NCBI RefSeq assembly: GCF_000385335.1
Contig: NZ_ARWA01000001.1
Location: forward strand, 2,930,001 to 2,994,000
DNA: 64,000 bases
Origin: Methyloferula stellata AR4
GTDB taxonomy: Bacteria; Pseudomonadota; Alphaproteobacteria; Rhizobiales; Beijerinckiaceae
Direction: 5' to 3'
Positions 11,678-20,937 of this stretch are shown here, one piece after another. The translations under genes and the position numbers were made by a program. The notes under the pieces were generated by a model, which made no database searches, was not told the origin of the DNA, and saw only the letters and a list, made by a program, of their open reading frames with translations. Within the stretch, counting starts at the first letter, position 1, and every line of letters starts with the position of its first letter.

Positions 11678-12148
11678 CTACCCCCGTCCGTAGACGACAT
11701 CGGCGCGCTGCTCGAAGGCCGCGGCGAATTTGCGGAAGGCGGCATCGAAGACGCCGCCGACCAAAGCCGCCAGCATGCGGCTCTTGAATTCATAGGCGAT
11801 GGCGAAATCGACGCGGCAAAGAGTGGCGCCACTCTTCTCGTCGGTCTCTTCGGTGAAGTTCCAATGGTTTTCGAGCGACTTGAACGGCCCGTCTATATAT
11901 TCGGCGAGAATGGCAAGGTTGGAGCGATCGAGCGTGACCTTGCTCGTGAACTTCTCTTGGATCGCCTTATAGCCGACTTCCATATCAGCGATGAGGATCA
12001 CCCGACCCTCCGCATCCTCGCTGCGGCGTTTGATCCGCAAAGCTTTGCAAAGCGGAACGAAGCCCGGATAGGCCTCGATATCGGCGACGAGATCGAACAT
12101 TTCGGCTGCGCTATGGCGGACGCGGCGGCTGGTGCGGAAGGCTGGCAT
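11678..12148 (-). CDS. RatA/Coq10-like START-domain protein
   Basis: 156-residue member of the polyketide cyclase/START superfamily whose relatives are eukaryotic Coq10 (ubiquinone-binding) and the bacterial RatA (YfjG) proteins. Family sequence is seen throughout: FRTSRRVRHSAAEMFDLVAD, YPGFVPLCKALRI, FKSLENHWNF and DFAIAYEFKSRMLAALVG. The original proposal that RatA is a ribosome-association toxin is not supported for many homologues; a ubiquinone-chaperone role is at least as likely. Convergent with the MFS gene, six bases apart. In many alphaproteobacteria this gene lies beside lipA, as it does here with one gene between. Confidence 0.9.
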   Translation of the reverse strand: MPAFRTSRRVRHSAAEMFDLVADIEAYPGFVPLCKALRIKRRSEDAEGRVILIADMEVGYKAIQEKFTSKVTLDRSNLAILAEYIDGPFKSLENHWNFTEETDEKSGATLCRVDFAIAYEFKSRMLAALVGGVFDAAFRKFAAAFEQRADVVYGRG

Positions 12149-12301
12149 GGGATGTCTTACAGCACGATCGTGGCCCTATTGGAACAGCACGAAGATTAAA
12201 AGAGCCTCTACCTATTGGACCAGTGCGCTGCTGTCGCATTGCGTCAGCTTGGCCCGTGTCATATCCTGTAACTCTTTATATATCGCTAGAGTGCGGGAAT
12301 C

Positions 12302-12763
12302 ATGAACACCAAACTCGGGTTGCTTCTTAGAGCGGGCCTCCTCTGCGCCGGAACTCTATCGGCCGAAGAGGTCGCAATCGACGACGGGAATGGCCGCACC
12401 GCGCTCGCTCTCACGCCGCCCGAAAAGGCCTATGTCCTTTTGCAGATGCGTCAATTCGTCGAAAGCATTCAGATCATCGTGGCCGGATTGGCCGATGGAG
12501 ACAAGGCCCCGGCGATCGAAGCCGCCGCGGCGCGCGGCTTGAAGCGCAATCAGAACGACCCCGCCTTCCCATCGACGCTCGGCGCCAAGCTCCCGCAAGA
12601 GTGGAAGCAGTTCGGCGGCAGCACGCGGAAGGGCTTCGACGCGCTGGCCGATGCGATCAGCAAAAGCGAGGACGCAAAGCAGCCTTTGAAGCAATTGAGC
12701 GAGGTCATGAAAAACTGCGTCGGCTGCCACGCCTCATATCGCGTCGCCGATGCCAAGCCATGA
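12302..12763 (+). CDS. Exported c-type cytochrome, cytochrome c-prime-like
   Basis: 153 residues with a short signal peptide (about 1-20, ending near TLSA) and a single C-terminal haem-binding motif CVGCH at 139-143. A helical body with the haem site close to the C-terminus matches class II cytochromes (c-prime/c556). No distal methionine is obvious near the usual N-terminal helix position, apart from Met49 in LLQMRQF, so ligation is unresolved. The protein should be periplasmic. Neighbours (RatA/Coq10-like gene and lipA) do not define a partner. Confidence 0.8.
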   Translation: MNTKLGLLLRAGLLCAGTLSAEEVAIDDGNGRTALALTPPEKAYVLLQMRQFVESIQIIVAGLADGDKAPAIEAAAARGLKRNQNDPAFPSTLGAKLPQEWKQFGGSTRKGFDALADAISKSEDAKQPLKQLSEVMKNCVGCHASYRVADAKP

Positions 12764-12777
12764 ATGTACGCGCTGCT

Positions 12778-13752
12778 CTAAGCGCCTTTATTTAGCGTCT
12801 CGCGCTGGGCTTTGAGCCTCAAGAAATCCTCGCCGGCATGATGCGATGAACGCGTCATGGGTGAAGCGGAGACAAGCAGAAAGCCCTTGGCGAGCGCCAT
12901 GCTCCCGAAGCTCTTGAACTCGTCCGGCGGCACGAAGCGCATCACCGCATGATGTTTGCGGGTCGGCTGCAAATATTGCCCGAGCGTCAGGAAATCCACG
13001 CCTGCGCTGCGCAGATCGTCCATCACCTGCTGCACCTCATCCGGCTCTTCGCCAAGGCCGAGCATCATGCCGGATTTCGTAAAGAGAGTGGGATCGAGCT
13101 CCTTCGCCCGCTGCAAAAGCCGCAGCGAATGAAAGTAGCGCGCGCCGGGCCGCACGCTCAGATAAAGCGACGGCACCGTTTCGAGATTGTGATTGAAAAC
13201 ATCCGGCTTCGCCGCCACCACCGCTTCCAGCGCGCCGTCCTTGCGCAGGAAATCCGGCGTCAGAATTTCGATCGTGGTTTTCGGGCTCGCCGCGCGGATG
13301 GCGCCGATAACCTTGGCGAAATGCCCTGCCCCGCCATCGGCGAGATCGTCGCGATCGACTGAGGTGATCACCACATGGGCAAGGCCGAGCTTGGCGACGG
13401 CGTCGGCCACATGCGCGGGCTCGGCCGCATCGAGGGCACCGGGCAGGCCCGTCTTCACGTTGCAAAAGGCGCAGGCGCGCGTGCAGGTGTCGCCCATGAT
13501 CATGAAGGTCGCGTGCCGCTTTTCCCAGCATTCACCTATATTGGGACAGGCAGCCTCTTCGCAGACGGTCACAAGGCCATGTTCCTTGACGATCGCGCGC
13601 GTCGCAGCCCATTGCTTCGAGCCCGGCGCCTTGACCCTGATCCAATCGGGCTTGCTGGCCATGGGCTGATCTGGACGATGCGCCTTTTCCGGGTGCCGGA
13701 GCTCACGTTTCTGCGCGGCGCCCCCAGAAGGAAGATCATGTTGAATCGTCAT
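12778..13752 (-). CDS. lipA: Lipoyl synthase LipA
   Basis: Radical SAM enzyme inserting two sulfurs into octanoyl-carrier domains to make lipoate for pyruvate and 2-oxoglutarate dehydrogenases. The 324 residues hold both iron-sulfur sites: the auxiliary cluster cysteines 64, 69 and 75 ([12 protein letters not shown]) and the radical SAM cysteines 90, 94 and 97 (CTRACAFC). The conserved serine region near the C-terminus ([17 protein letters not shown]) is present. ATG at 13752 gives a normal-length protein. Convergent with the cytochrome gene, 14 bases apart. Confidence 0.98.
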   Translation of the reverse strand: MTIQHDLPSGGAAQKRELRHPEKAHRPDQPMASKPDWIRVKAPGSKQWAATRAIVKEHGLVTVCEEAACPNIGECWEKRHATFMIMGDTCTRACAFCNVKTGLPGALDAAEPAHVADAVAKLGLAHVVITSVDRDDLADGGAGHFAKVIGAIRAASPKTTIEILTPDFLRKDGALEAVVAAKPDVFNHNLETVPSLYLSVRPGARYFHSLRLLQRAKELDPTLFTKSGMMLGLGEEPDEVQQVMDDLRSAGVDFLTLGQYLQPTRKHHAVMRFVPPDEFKSFGSMALAKGFLLVSASPMTRSSHHAGEDFLRLKAQRETLNKGA

Positions 13753-14064
13753 TTGAAGTCCTGATGCGACAGCGCGAGGCTCATGTCATTTTCCAAGATA
13801 CTGGCATGCAAGCAACGCTCATTCAAAAACGCTCATAAGGCGCTGAACCACACTTTTATTTGAAAGATCGGTTTCAAACGTGGCCAAAGCGGTATTTTTT
13901 TGCCTGCCTATATTGTTTTAGATGGGAAAACAGCGATCGCGCAAAGAAAATGGCTTCAATCCTAAATAGTTCTTTCGGCCGGGATCTCAATCGGTCCTGG
14001 ACATGCGACGAACGACAGGTCAAGCTTCCACGATGAGGTCTCATACTGCGAGACAGGGAAAAAT
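13753..14064. other. Divergent intergenic region lipA / response regulator
   Basis: 312 bases with no convincing reading frame. It must hold the promoters for lipA and the response regulator. It is relatively A/T-rich around 13880-13925. A small hairpin (GTCTC-N7-GAGAC) lies just before the AGGGA Shine-Dalgarno of the response regulator at about 14038-14054. No EcfG-type (GGAAC...GTT) promoter could be recognised. Confidence 0.5.
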
Positions 14065-14460
14065 ATGGCGCTCCTGGATGAGCGAAGCCAAACATCTAAA
14101 CCGCGCATTTTGATCGTGGAAGACGAGCCGATCATCGCGCTCGCGCTTGAAGAAATGCTTCAGGAGCTCGGCTTCGACATTGCGAGCTGCGTTTCGCATG
14201 TCGCCGAGGCGCTGGCCTTTCTCTCCCGCGAACATGTCGATGTCGCTTTGCTCGACGTGAATCTGGGCGCGCAGAAGATCGACCCCGTCGCCGACGCGCT
14301 TGCAGCCCGCGATTGTCCCTTCGTGTTCACGACCGGCTATGGGCGGTCCGGCCTGCCGGCCGCGCATTCGCATCGCGCCGTCGTGGAAAAGCCCTTCCGC
14401 ATGGATGACCTGGCCGGTGCCGTGCGCGCCGAGCTGCAAGGTTCGCCCTGGAGCATTTGA
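14065..14460 (+). CDS. Single-domain response regulator, FAT GUY type
   Basis: 131-residue receiver domain with no output domain. Acidic pocket E19-D20, phospho-acceptor D64 (LLDVNL) and K109 (VVEKPF) are intact. PFVFTTGYG at 85-93 is close to the PFxFATGYG signature of FAT GUY single-domain regulators, which in Sphingomonas and Caulobacter (SdrG, MrrA) relay phosphate in the general stress response; that role here is inference. No kinase gene lies nearby, so it is an orphan regulator. ATG at 14065 follows an AGGGA ribosome-binding site. Confidence 0.9.
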   Translation: MALLDERSQTSKPRILIVEDEPIIALALEEMLQELGFDIASCVSHVAEALAFLSREHVDVALLDVNLGAQKIDPVADALAARDCPFVFTTGYGRSGLPAAHSHRAVVEKPFRMDDLAGAVRAELQGSPWSI

Positions 14461-14510
14461 AGCTCCGCTGGCCGCACCGGCATGACGTTGCGGCGGTAGG
14501 GTCTTTTGAT

Positions 14511-15389
14511 TCAGCCTCGGCCACCCGACGGCGGGGGTGGAGGCGGCGTCACCGTCCGGGACGGGGCCGGCGGTGGTGGAATCGTGACACCATTGAGCTG
14601 CTGCTGCTGCGCTCTGTTGGTCACGAATGTATCGCCGAGATTGATTGTATCGACTGTCCAGGGTCCGGGCGTATTCGCGGGATCGTTCGGCAGGCGTCCA
14701 TTGCCGACGCCAAACCGCGCCGCCATCAGATCGTCCGGCCAATGATGAACGCCGCCATGCTGCCCGGGCTTGCTGACGAGAAGCGCCATGGCTTCCGCCA
14801 ATATATTTTGCGGAACCGGAAACGGCAGTCCGATCGGAACATTGAGCCCGTCGATTTCGACCGCATAGCCCGGCCGCGCGATCGTCTGGCTGCTCACATT
14901 GTTGGAAATATCGATATGGCCGAAATGGTCGATCACCATCACGTGGCCGCCGGGCAGAAAGATGATGGTCATCGTGCCGCCGCGAATGCCGATCGTCGCC
15001 ACCGGCGTCTTCACCGAAGCGCCATTCGTGTGACTCACCTGGCCGCCGACAAAGCGCATCACGCCCTTCGTCATCGAGGCCGCCATTTCGCCGGTGCCAG
15101 CTGACGGATCATAGACGAATTTATCGACCACGACTGAGGAATTGCGCCCGACATTGAGGGTGGACTTGTCGAGGAAGGAGACTTGAGCCGTGCCCTCTCC
15201 CGACGTCTGGATCTTTTCCTTATGGACCACGCCCGCGCCGACCGACAGAGCGTGCGGCGCGGAGGCGCTTGGCGGCGTGCCCGAGGCTTGCGGATTGGCG
15301 GCCCCGACATTGCCGACGTTCTGCGCCAAGGCCGCGCCCTGGGTCAGCATCAGGCCGAGAATGAACGGGCTTACGCCTCGCAACCGCAT
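14511..15389 (-). CDS. Exported FecR-domain protein
   Basis: 292 residues. A signal peptide (about 1-22, ending LAQ) is followed by a FecR-like beta domain: GTAQVSFLDKSTLNVGRNSSVVVDKF, then GVMRFVGGQVSHTNGASVKTP and GIRGGTMTI. The tail (about 255-292) is Gln- then Pro-rich and ends in a polyproline stretch. The classical FecR transmembrane segment and sigma-factor neighbour are absent, so it is unlikely to be an anti-sigma factor. It starts 12 bases after the TPR/beta-barrel gene and should be co-expressed with it. Likely periplasmic or surface located; precise role unknown. Confidence 0.8.
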   Translation of the reverse strand: MRLRGVSPFILGLMLTQGAALAQNVGNVGAANPQASGTPPSASAPHALSVGAGVVHKEKIQTSGEGTAQVSFLDKSTLNVGRNSSVVVDKFVYDPSAGTGEMAASMTKGVMRFVGGQVSHTNGASVKTPVATIGIRGGTMTIIFLPGGHVMVIDHFGHIDISNNVSSQTIARPGYAVEIDGLNVPIGLPFPVPQNILAEAMALLVSKPGQHGGVHHWPDDLMAARFGVGNGRLPNDPANTPGPWTVDTINLGDTFVTNRAQQQQLNGVTIPPPPAPSRTVTPPPPPPSGGRG

Positions 15390-15401
15390 TTGCGTTCCTT
15401 C

Positions 15402-16856
15402 TTAAAAGCGTGCGTTGGGTCCGATCATGACGGACACATCGTCCGTCCTGTAATTGATGATATTCGAATCCGTCCGTGCGTATTGGAACATCGCGGCGAC
15501 GCCGAACGATCCCGTGATCGGCATATCGAGCAGCACGCCGGTGCGCCAATCCGTATCGCTGCGCTTCAGCAGGGCATTGATGAAGGGATCGGGCGCATCG
15601 AAATTCGACCAGAGCACGCGCGCATAGGGCATCACCGTCCAGCGGCGCGGCAAGAGATTGCTCGGCGGATCGAATTCGATGCGGAGCGCCGCCTCGAAGC
15701 CGCCTTGGAAGAAGCTCTGCCAGGCATTGAAGGCATTCGCGCCTTGGAAAATGCCGCGGCCTTCGAAGGTGATCCAATCGTTGAACTTATAGGACGTCGC
15801 CAGCGTGCCCGTCACGAGATTGCCGCTGCCGAGCGCCGTGCCGATCAGGAAGCCCGGATTATGCACCGATATAGACCGCCATTCGACGCCGGGCTCAAGG
15901 GTCCAGGCGTCCGTCACGGGCGCGCGCAGCGACACGCCGCCGCCGCCGGAATTCAAATATTGGCTGCCGCCGATCCAGGATAGATTGCCCACGATATAGG
16001 GTTTGATGGTTACGCCCGGCAGCAGCTCTGGCGCCAGCGCCAATCGCGGCCCAAGGCTCGCCTCGACGATGCCGAGGTCGAATTGCGTCAGTTGAAACTG
16101 CTGCGTCCCATAGCCGGTGAATCGCGTTTCGAACGTGTCGCCGCGCTGGTTCTGAAAATCATAATCATGGCTGATCTGCGCGATCTCGAACCCATTCCAG
16201 TCGGATTTTTTCTGTTGGTTCGGGCCGACTGGAAGATTTGCGCCGAAGACCTGCAAAGTTCCCGTATCCGGCAAAGCGCTGACATTCGACTGATAGCGGA
16301 TGCCGGTTTGCAGGAGGCCGGTCCATTGCGAGGGCGAAAGACGCTTTTCGGCATCGGGCAGATAAGCCTCGATGCGCGCACGCACCGCCGGATCGAGATC
16401 GCCCGCCGCCAAGGCGTCCTTGAAATAGCGCACCGCCGTTTCATAGGAGCCCAAACGGAAATAAAGCGAGCCCAATTCGAATTTGGCACGCGTCAGTTGC
16501 GGATTGTAATTGAGCAGCCGTTCGAGCGCGCCGATCGCCGCCTCATTGTCGCCAAGCGCGGATGAAATACGCACATAGTCGAAGGTCAGCTCGTAATTGG
16601 TGGGTTCGCGCAAGGTGGCCGCGAAAAGCCTCTCCTGGTCGGCTCTGGTCACCTCGGCCGCGCCGGCGCCCTGCCCCGATCCAAGCCACAAAACCAGCCC
16701 GGCAAAACCGGTCAGGCCGAATTTCGCCAAGCCAGCCCTAGCCGGACCGAGACGAGCCAAGCCGAGACGTGCTAGGCCAAGACGCGCTGGTCTAAGCCCC
16801 GCCGCAAGCTGTCTCCAGCATGTGCCGCCGGTTTCGGTCGGCAAAATCTTCCACAA
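15402..16856 (-). CDS. TPR plus outer-membrane beta-barrel protein (SLAM-like)
   Basis: 484 residues. An unusual Arg/Leu/Gly/Ala repeat (RLGLA-type, about 20-48) precedes a signal-peptide-like hydrophobic stretch ending GAGAAE near 68. Then come TPR-like helices (about 70-165: YELTFDYVRISSALGDNEAA, LGSLYFRLGSYETAVRYFKD) and a C-terminal beta-barrel of alternating aromatic strands ending in PNARF, a terminal Phe typical of outer-membrane proteins. The layout resembles surface lipoprotein assembly modifiers. No in-frame ATG exists; the likely start is TTG at 16856 with GGAG nine bases upstream. Followed at 12 bases by the FecR-domain gene. Confidence 0.75.
   Translation of the reverse strand: MWKILPTETGGTCWRQLAAGLRPARLGLARLGLARLGPARAGLAKFGLTGFAGLVLWLGSGQGAGAAEVTRADQERLFAATLREPTNYELTFDYVRISSALGDNEAAIGALERLLNYNPQLTRAKFELGSLYFRLGSYETAVRYFKDALAAGDLDPAVRARIEAYLPDAEKRLSPSQWTGLLQTGIRYQSNVSALPDTGTLQVFGANLPVGPNQQKKSDWNGFEIAQISHDYDFQNQRGDTFETRFTGYGTQQFQLTQFDLGIVEASLGPRLALAPELLPGVTIKPYIVGNLSWIGGSQYLNSGGGGVSLRAPVTDAWTLEPGVEWRSISVHNPGFLIGTALGSGNLVTGTLATSYKFNDWITFEGRGIFQGANAFNAWQSFFQGGFEAALRIEFDPPSNLLPRRWTVMPYARVLWSNFDAPDPFINALLKRSDTDWRTGVLLDMPITGSFGVAAMFQYARTDSNIINYRTDDVSVMIGPNARF
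16726..16800. repeat. 15-base tandem repeat in the 5' end of the TPR/barrel gene
   Basis: About five imperfect 15-base units, for example GGACCGAGACGAGCC, AAGCCGAGACGTGCT and AGGCCAAGACGCGCT on the plus strand. The unit length is a multiple of three, so changes in copy number would lengthen or shorten the positively charged n-region before the signal peptide without a frameshift. Confidence 0.7.
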
Positions 16857-17074
16857 AAGATTTGGCTCCGGAAAGGAAATATCAAAATCGGCAGGTCCGT
16901 CTGACCTTGATCCAGATTAGACCGCAACCCTAGATAAGCAAAGAATTCCCCCAGCCCTCCAGGCCGCCTGCGGCTTATTCCAAACTATTGTGGCAGCGCG
17001 GCAACCATTTACTCAGATGAAAGACGGTGGGAAAATACCGGTGATTGCTTCGACGTCTTTCCGGCGCCATTTTA

Positions 17075-17103
17075 GTGCCATGTTCGAGCCGCTAGTCTAT
17101 AAT
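17075..17103 (+). promoter_or_regulatory. Candidate promoter for the AsmA gene
   Basis: A perfect TATAAT at 17098-17103 is preceded after 17 bases by GTGCCA at 17075-17080, a weak match to TTGACA. It lies 42 bases before the AsmA start. Prediction from sequence only. Confidence 0.35.
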
Positions 17104-17144
17104 CTCGACAGTGCCATTCAATCCGAAAGGGCCCTGAAGAGGCC

Positions 17145-18968
17145 ATGATGGAACCGGCAACGCTTGCCTCGGCATCAACCGACGTGGTTGGACGGCGGCT
17201 CTCGCGGTTGATCTGGGTCTTGGCCTTGGTCATCACCGTCACTGCCTTGGGTACGGTGTCGGTCCCCTGGACCTTCTCGACCGCCGCCTTACGCGACGAG
17301 GTTGCAGCGCAGATCCGTCAAGCGACCGGTCTTGCAACAATCTCACAGGGACGGGCGGTCTTCGCGGTTTTGCCGCAACCCCACATCAAGCTCGATCAGG
17401 TCAGTTTCGTCGATCCGAGCGGGGCACTGCGCATCGATGCGGATTATTTCAAAGGCAATCTGCGCATTCTTCCGCTGATCGTCGGGCGGTTGGAGATCGC
17501 GAGCGCCACTTTGCTGAAACCGCGTCTCGTCATCGATCTCGATGAAAACCCGATGCCGGCCGATAGCGCCATCGGCCGCGCGGCCGAGGCAAAGCCGGAA
17601 ACGACCGAGGCCGCGGCGGCCGACACCGCGAGGCTTGGCACCGTCTCTCTCGTCAATGGAACGGCGCGTCTCAAAACCAAATTCGCCGCCTCCGACGTCA
17701 TTGTCGATGACATCGACATGACGCTCGATTGGCGAAATCTCAGTGCGCCCGCGAGCCTGACCGGCAAAGCCCGCGTGCGCGGTGAATTCGGCGATGTCGC
17801 GGCCTGGGTCGCGGAACCCGCCGAGCTCCTGCGCGGCGGCCGCTCCGAAATGACGCTCGATATTAAAACCGACGTCCTCACGCTGACGACGAACGGAATA
17901 TTGTCGGCGGCGCCAAAACCTGAATATAGCGGCCATCTGCGCGCTACGAGCCAGGCTTTGCCAAGGCTTTTGGAACTCATCGGTTATCCGATCCCACGGA
18001 CGAGCGCGTTGAGCCGCTTCCGGCTTGCCAGCGACGCCAGGTTGAATGCCGAAGGCATGTCGTTTTCGAATCTGAACCTGCGCTTGGCCGGCAGCGATTT
18101 CGAAGGCTCGCTTGCGATCGAGACGGGCGATCAAAAGCCACTTCTCTCAGGGACTCTCGCGACCGATCTTCTCACACTCGATCCCTTCTTTGCGCATTTT
18201 CAGAAGATCATCAGCGACGATGGGCAATGGAACCATGAGCCTCTCGATTTGCGCGCTTTGACGACCGCAAATCTCGATATCCGGGTTTCGGCGAGCCGGG
18301 CCCGTCTGGCGCATTTCGAAATGCAGGATACCGCGCTTTCGCTTTTGACGCATGCCAACCGGATCGATCTCAGCCTGGCGGAGGCCAAAGCCTATCGCGG
18401 TCTCGTCAAGGCCCGGGCCTCCTTGGCGATCGGCCAGGATGGGGTCGATCTTCACGCGACGAGTTCCGTAACCGATCTCGACGTCGGCGCGCTCTCATGG
18501 GATGCCGTCGGCCTGCCGGAACTGACGGGGCTCGCGAGCGGCACCGCCAATTTAGAAGCCGATGGCCTCAACCTTGCCGACTTCCTTCAACATCTCGACG
18601 GCAAGCTTCAATTGAACGTCAAGCAAGGCGATGTGAGAGGCATCGATCTCGCGCGGACCTTGCACCCGGCCCAAAACGGCGAAGCGCCGCAGACGCCGGA
18701 CACACGCGCCACCCGCGTGCCTTACGACCACGCGCAGCTTGGATTGAAAATCCTCAAAGGAACGGCGGAAGTAGAGCAAGGTCTCGCCGATGGACCCGGT
18801 GGCCATTTGCTTTTGAGCGGCAGCGCTACCCTCCCCGACCGGAAACTCGATCTTCGCGCCGTGATTTTGCCTGCCGTACCGGATGATCCCATATCCAAAT
18901 CCGCGCAGGATCGTAATATTCTGATCAAAGGGGCGTGGGATCATCCCTTGATTGCCCCCGCGCCTTGA
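17145..18968 (+). CDS. AsmA-family protein
   Basis: 607 residues with one N-terminal transmembrane helix (about 22-42) and a long beta-rich periplasmic region typical of AsmA-like bridge proteins, which are implicated in phospholipid transport and outer-membrane assembly. Family landmarks are the LPQPHIKLDQVSFVDPSG segment after the anchor, the later GLASGTANLEADGLNLADFL and the closing DRKLDLRAVILPA / ILIKGAWDHPLIAP motif. Tandem ATGs at 17145 and 17148. Downstream in the same direction lies a large exported unknown protein that may work with it. Confidence 0.88.
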   Translation: MMEPATLASASTDVVGRRLSRLIWVLALVITVTALGTVSVPWTFSTAALRDEVAAQIRQATGLATISQGRAVFAVLPQPHIKLDQVSFVDPSGALRIDADYFKGNLRILPLIVGRLEIASATLLKPRLVIDLDENPMPADSAIGRAAEAKPETTEAAAADTARLGTVSLVNGTARLKTKFAASDVIVDDIDMTLDWRNLSAPASLTGKARVRGEFGDVAAWVAEPAELLRGGRSEMTLDIKTDVLTLTTNGILSAAPKPEYSGHLRATSQALPRLLELIGYPIPRTSALSRFRLASDARLNAEGMSFSNLNLRLAGSDFEGSLAIETGDQKPLLSGTLATDLLTLDPFFAHFQKIISDDGQWNHEPLDLRALTTANLDIRVSASRARLAHFEMQDTALSLLTHANRIDLSLAEAKAYRGLVKARASLAIGQDGVDLHATSSVTDLDVGALSWDAVGLPELTGLASGTANLEADGLNLADFLQHLDGKLQLNVKQGDVRGIDLARTLHPAQNGEAPQTPDTRATRVPYDHAQLGLKILKGTAEVEQGLADGPGGHLLLSGSATLPDRKLDLRAVILPAVPDDPISKSAQDRNILIKGAWDHPLIAPAP

Positions 18969-19113
18969 TCCCATTTGTGATAACCAATCAAGTTATCCAT
19001 ATCTCAATTCATGACTTTGCCATGGTCCCATCCAAAGTCATCTTGATCTAAGAGTTTCTATCGTCCTTCTCGGCGGTGCCGGGTCTGTTGGGCGCTTTCC
19101 AGAAGGAAACGGC

Positions 19114-20904
19114 ATGCCGCGAATGAGCATTTTTGTGCGAACTGGCTTTGCGATCGGTCTCAGCGCCGGGCCGGCTTGCTTTGCCGCCGGAACGATCAGC
19201 CAAGCCCATGCGCAAGACCAGCGTCTTGGCGCGTTTCTTCAGGTCGGCATAGCAGCGACTGCCGAGAACGTCACGATCGAAACTGATTCGGCGACCTATA
19301 CGATCGGCAAGATCACGCTTCAGGGCACCGGCCTGACGAATAGCGATCTCGCGACGCTCCTCGATCCGAAGGCAGCCCTGTCCCTCACCGAGCGCTTTGG
19401 AAAAATCACCGCTTCCGAGATCACCATTCCGGAGCTGACTTTCGTCACCAAATCCACGCCGGTTCAAAAGGTCACCTATCAGAATATCAAGCTGACCGAC
19501 GTCAAGCAGGGCAAAGCCGCCGTCGCCGATATAGACGGCGCGCATTTCACGATCACCGACGCCAAGGACGGCACGATCGAGGGAAGCTACGGACATATGC
19601 ATGCGCAAGGCGTCGATCTGGCGCTCGCTTCGCACATCGTCAGCGAAGCCAGGAAGGACGAGGCCGAACCTCTCAAAACGCTCTATGAAAGTTTTTCCCT
19701 CGACGGATTTAAAATGAACGGTATGGGCAAAGAAGCTCTGTCTGTGACAGCTGGCAATTTTTCCGGCAGCAATGTGAAGGGACGCGCCTTTGTCACGCGC
19801 CCGTCGGAATTCCAGGCAGCGTCTGACGATCCGGCCCGTGCCGCGGCTTTGATCAAGGACATCTTCACATCTTTCGACATGGAGAGCATGAGCGCGAGCG
19901 ATATTCGGCTTCAATCCGAAAACGATGGCAAGCCCGTCGCAATCTCTCTCGGCAAAATGTCGATCGCGAATTTCGGCAATGCAAAGATCGCCGACATAAG
20001 GTTCGAAAATTTCGCCGTGGATGTTCAAGGATCGACGGTCAAAGTCGGCGACATCGATTTCAAGGGCATCGATTTCGTGCGACTGCGCGATCTTCCCGCG
20101 ACGCCTGTGCCGAAAGCAGAGGATGAGGCTGGAGACAGCAAAGAAACGGCGGTCTTCGTCCCGGTCCTCGCCGAATTCAGCATGAATAAAGTGGCGATCG
20201 GCATCGCCGACGACAATGGTGCGGCGGATGCGAAAAAGGGCACGTTCTCTATCGACCATTTTCAAATCGACGGCGGAATGCCGATTGAAACGACGCCGAC
20301 GCAGGTCACTGCGGCGCTCGATCATTTCGTTTTCGATTTGAAATTGATGAAGGACAAGGACGTGCGGTCCTTGACCGACATGGGCTATACGAAACTCGAT
20401 CTCTCGAGCCGGATCGACATGGCTTGGGATGCGAGCGCGGAAGAACTCACGGTCAAGGATGTCTCGATCAGCGGCGCCGATATGGGCGCGGTCAAAATTT
20501 CCGGCCTCGTCGATAATGTCACGAAAGACTTTTTTTCAGGCGACACCACCGCCATGCAGGCTGCAGCTTTCGGCGCCCTGGTGAAGAAAATCGAGATCAG
20601 AATCGATAATGCCGGGCTTTTCGAAAAGGCCGCCGCCGCGCAAGCCAGGGCTGAAAATAAATCGATCGACGAGATCAAGAAAGATTACGTGACCGCGGCC
20701 GCGATCGGCCTTCCGGCCATGCTCGATAATCGACCGGCTGGGAAAATCATCGGCGCGGCGCTCGCGAAATTCGCCGCAAATCCGAAATCATTTCATCTCA
20801 CGGCCATATCGCCCGATGGACTTGGAGCCGCCGATTTCGCTTTGACCAAGGAGCCCCTTTCGCTCCTCGACTCGCTTGAGATCAAGGCCACGGCGAATGA
20901 ATAA
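19114..20904 (+). CDS. Large exported protein of unknown function
   Basis: 596 residues. A cleavable signal peptide (about 1-33, ending AHAQ) is followed by a long, mainly beta-predicted, Asp/Lys/Thr-rich region with recurring strand patterns such as KITASEITIPELTF, KMSIANFGNAKIADIRFENF and VKVGDIDFKGIDFV. These repeats evoke AsmA/DUF748-like beta grooves, but I do not recognise the family. A helical part near 490-545 breaks the pattern. No lipobox or membrane anchor. ATG at 19114 has an AGAAGGAA ribosome-binding site. It lies 145 bases after the AsmA gene on the same strand. Confidence 0.75.
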   Translation: MPRMSIFVRTGFAIGLSAGPACFAAGTISQAHAQDQRLGAFLQVGIAATAENVTIETDSATYTIGKITLQGTGLTNSDLATLLDPKAALSLTERFGKITASEITIPELTFVTKSTPVQKVTYQNIKLTDVKQGKAAVADIDGAHFTITDAKDGTIEGSYGHMHAQGVDLALASHIVSEARKDEAEPLKTLYESFSLDGFKMNGMGKEALSVTAGNFSGSNVKGRAFVTRPSEFQAASDDPARAAALIKDIFTSFDMESMSASDIRLQSENDGKPVAISLGKMSIANFGNAKIADIRFENFAVDVQGSTVKVGDIDFKGIDFVRLRDLPATPVPKAEDEAGDSKETAVFVPVLAEFSMNKVAIGIADDNGAADAKKGTFSIDHFQIDGGMPIETTPTQVTAALDHFVFDLKLMKDKDVRSLTDMGYTKLDLSSRIDMAWDASAEELTVKDVSISGADMGAVKISGLVDNVTKDFFSGDTTAMQAAAFGALVKKIEIRIDNAGLFEKAAAAQARAENKSIDEIKKDYVTAAAIGLPAMLDNRPAGKIIGAALAKFAANPKSFHLTAISPDGLGAADFALTKEPLSLLDSLEIKATANE

Positions 20905-20937
20905 GCCTGCCGCCTAACGCAGCTTGGCGGCGGTCAA

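Noticed and set aside
11678-12148. RatA-like gene as half of a toxin-antitoxin system
   Set aside because: No antitoxin-sized partner is adjacent, and the family is better linked to Coq10-type ubiquinone binding.
16726-16800. Short tandem repeats considered as a CRISPR array
   Set aside because: Units are contiguous 15-mers without spacers and lie within a coding frame; no cas gene in the window.
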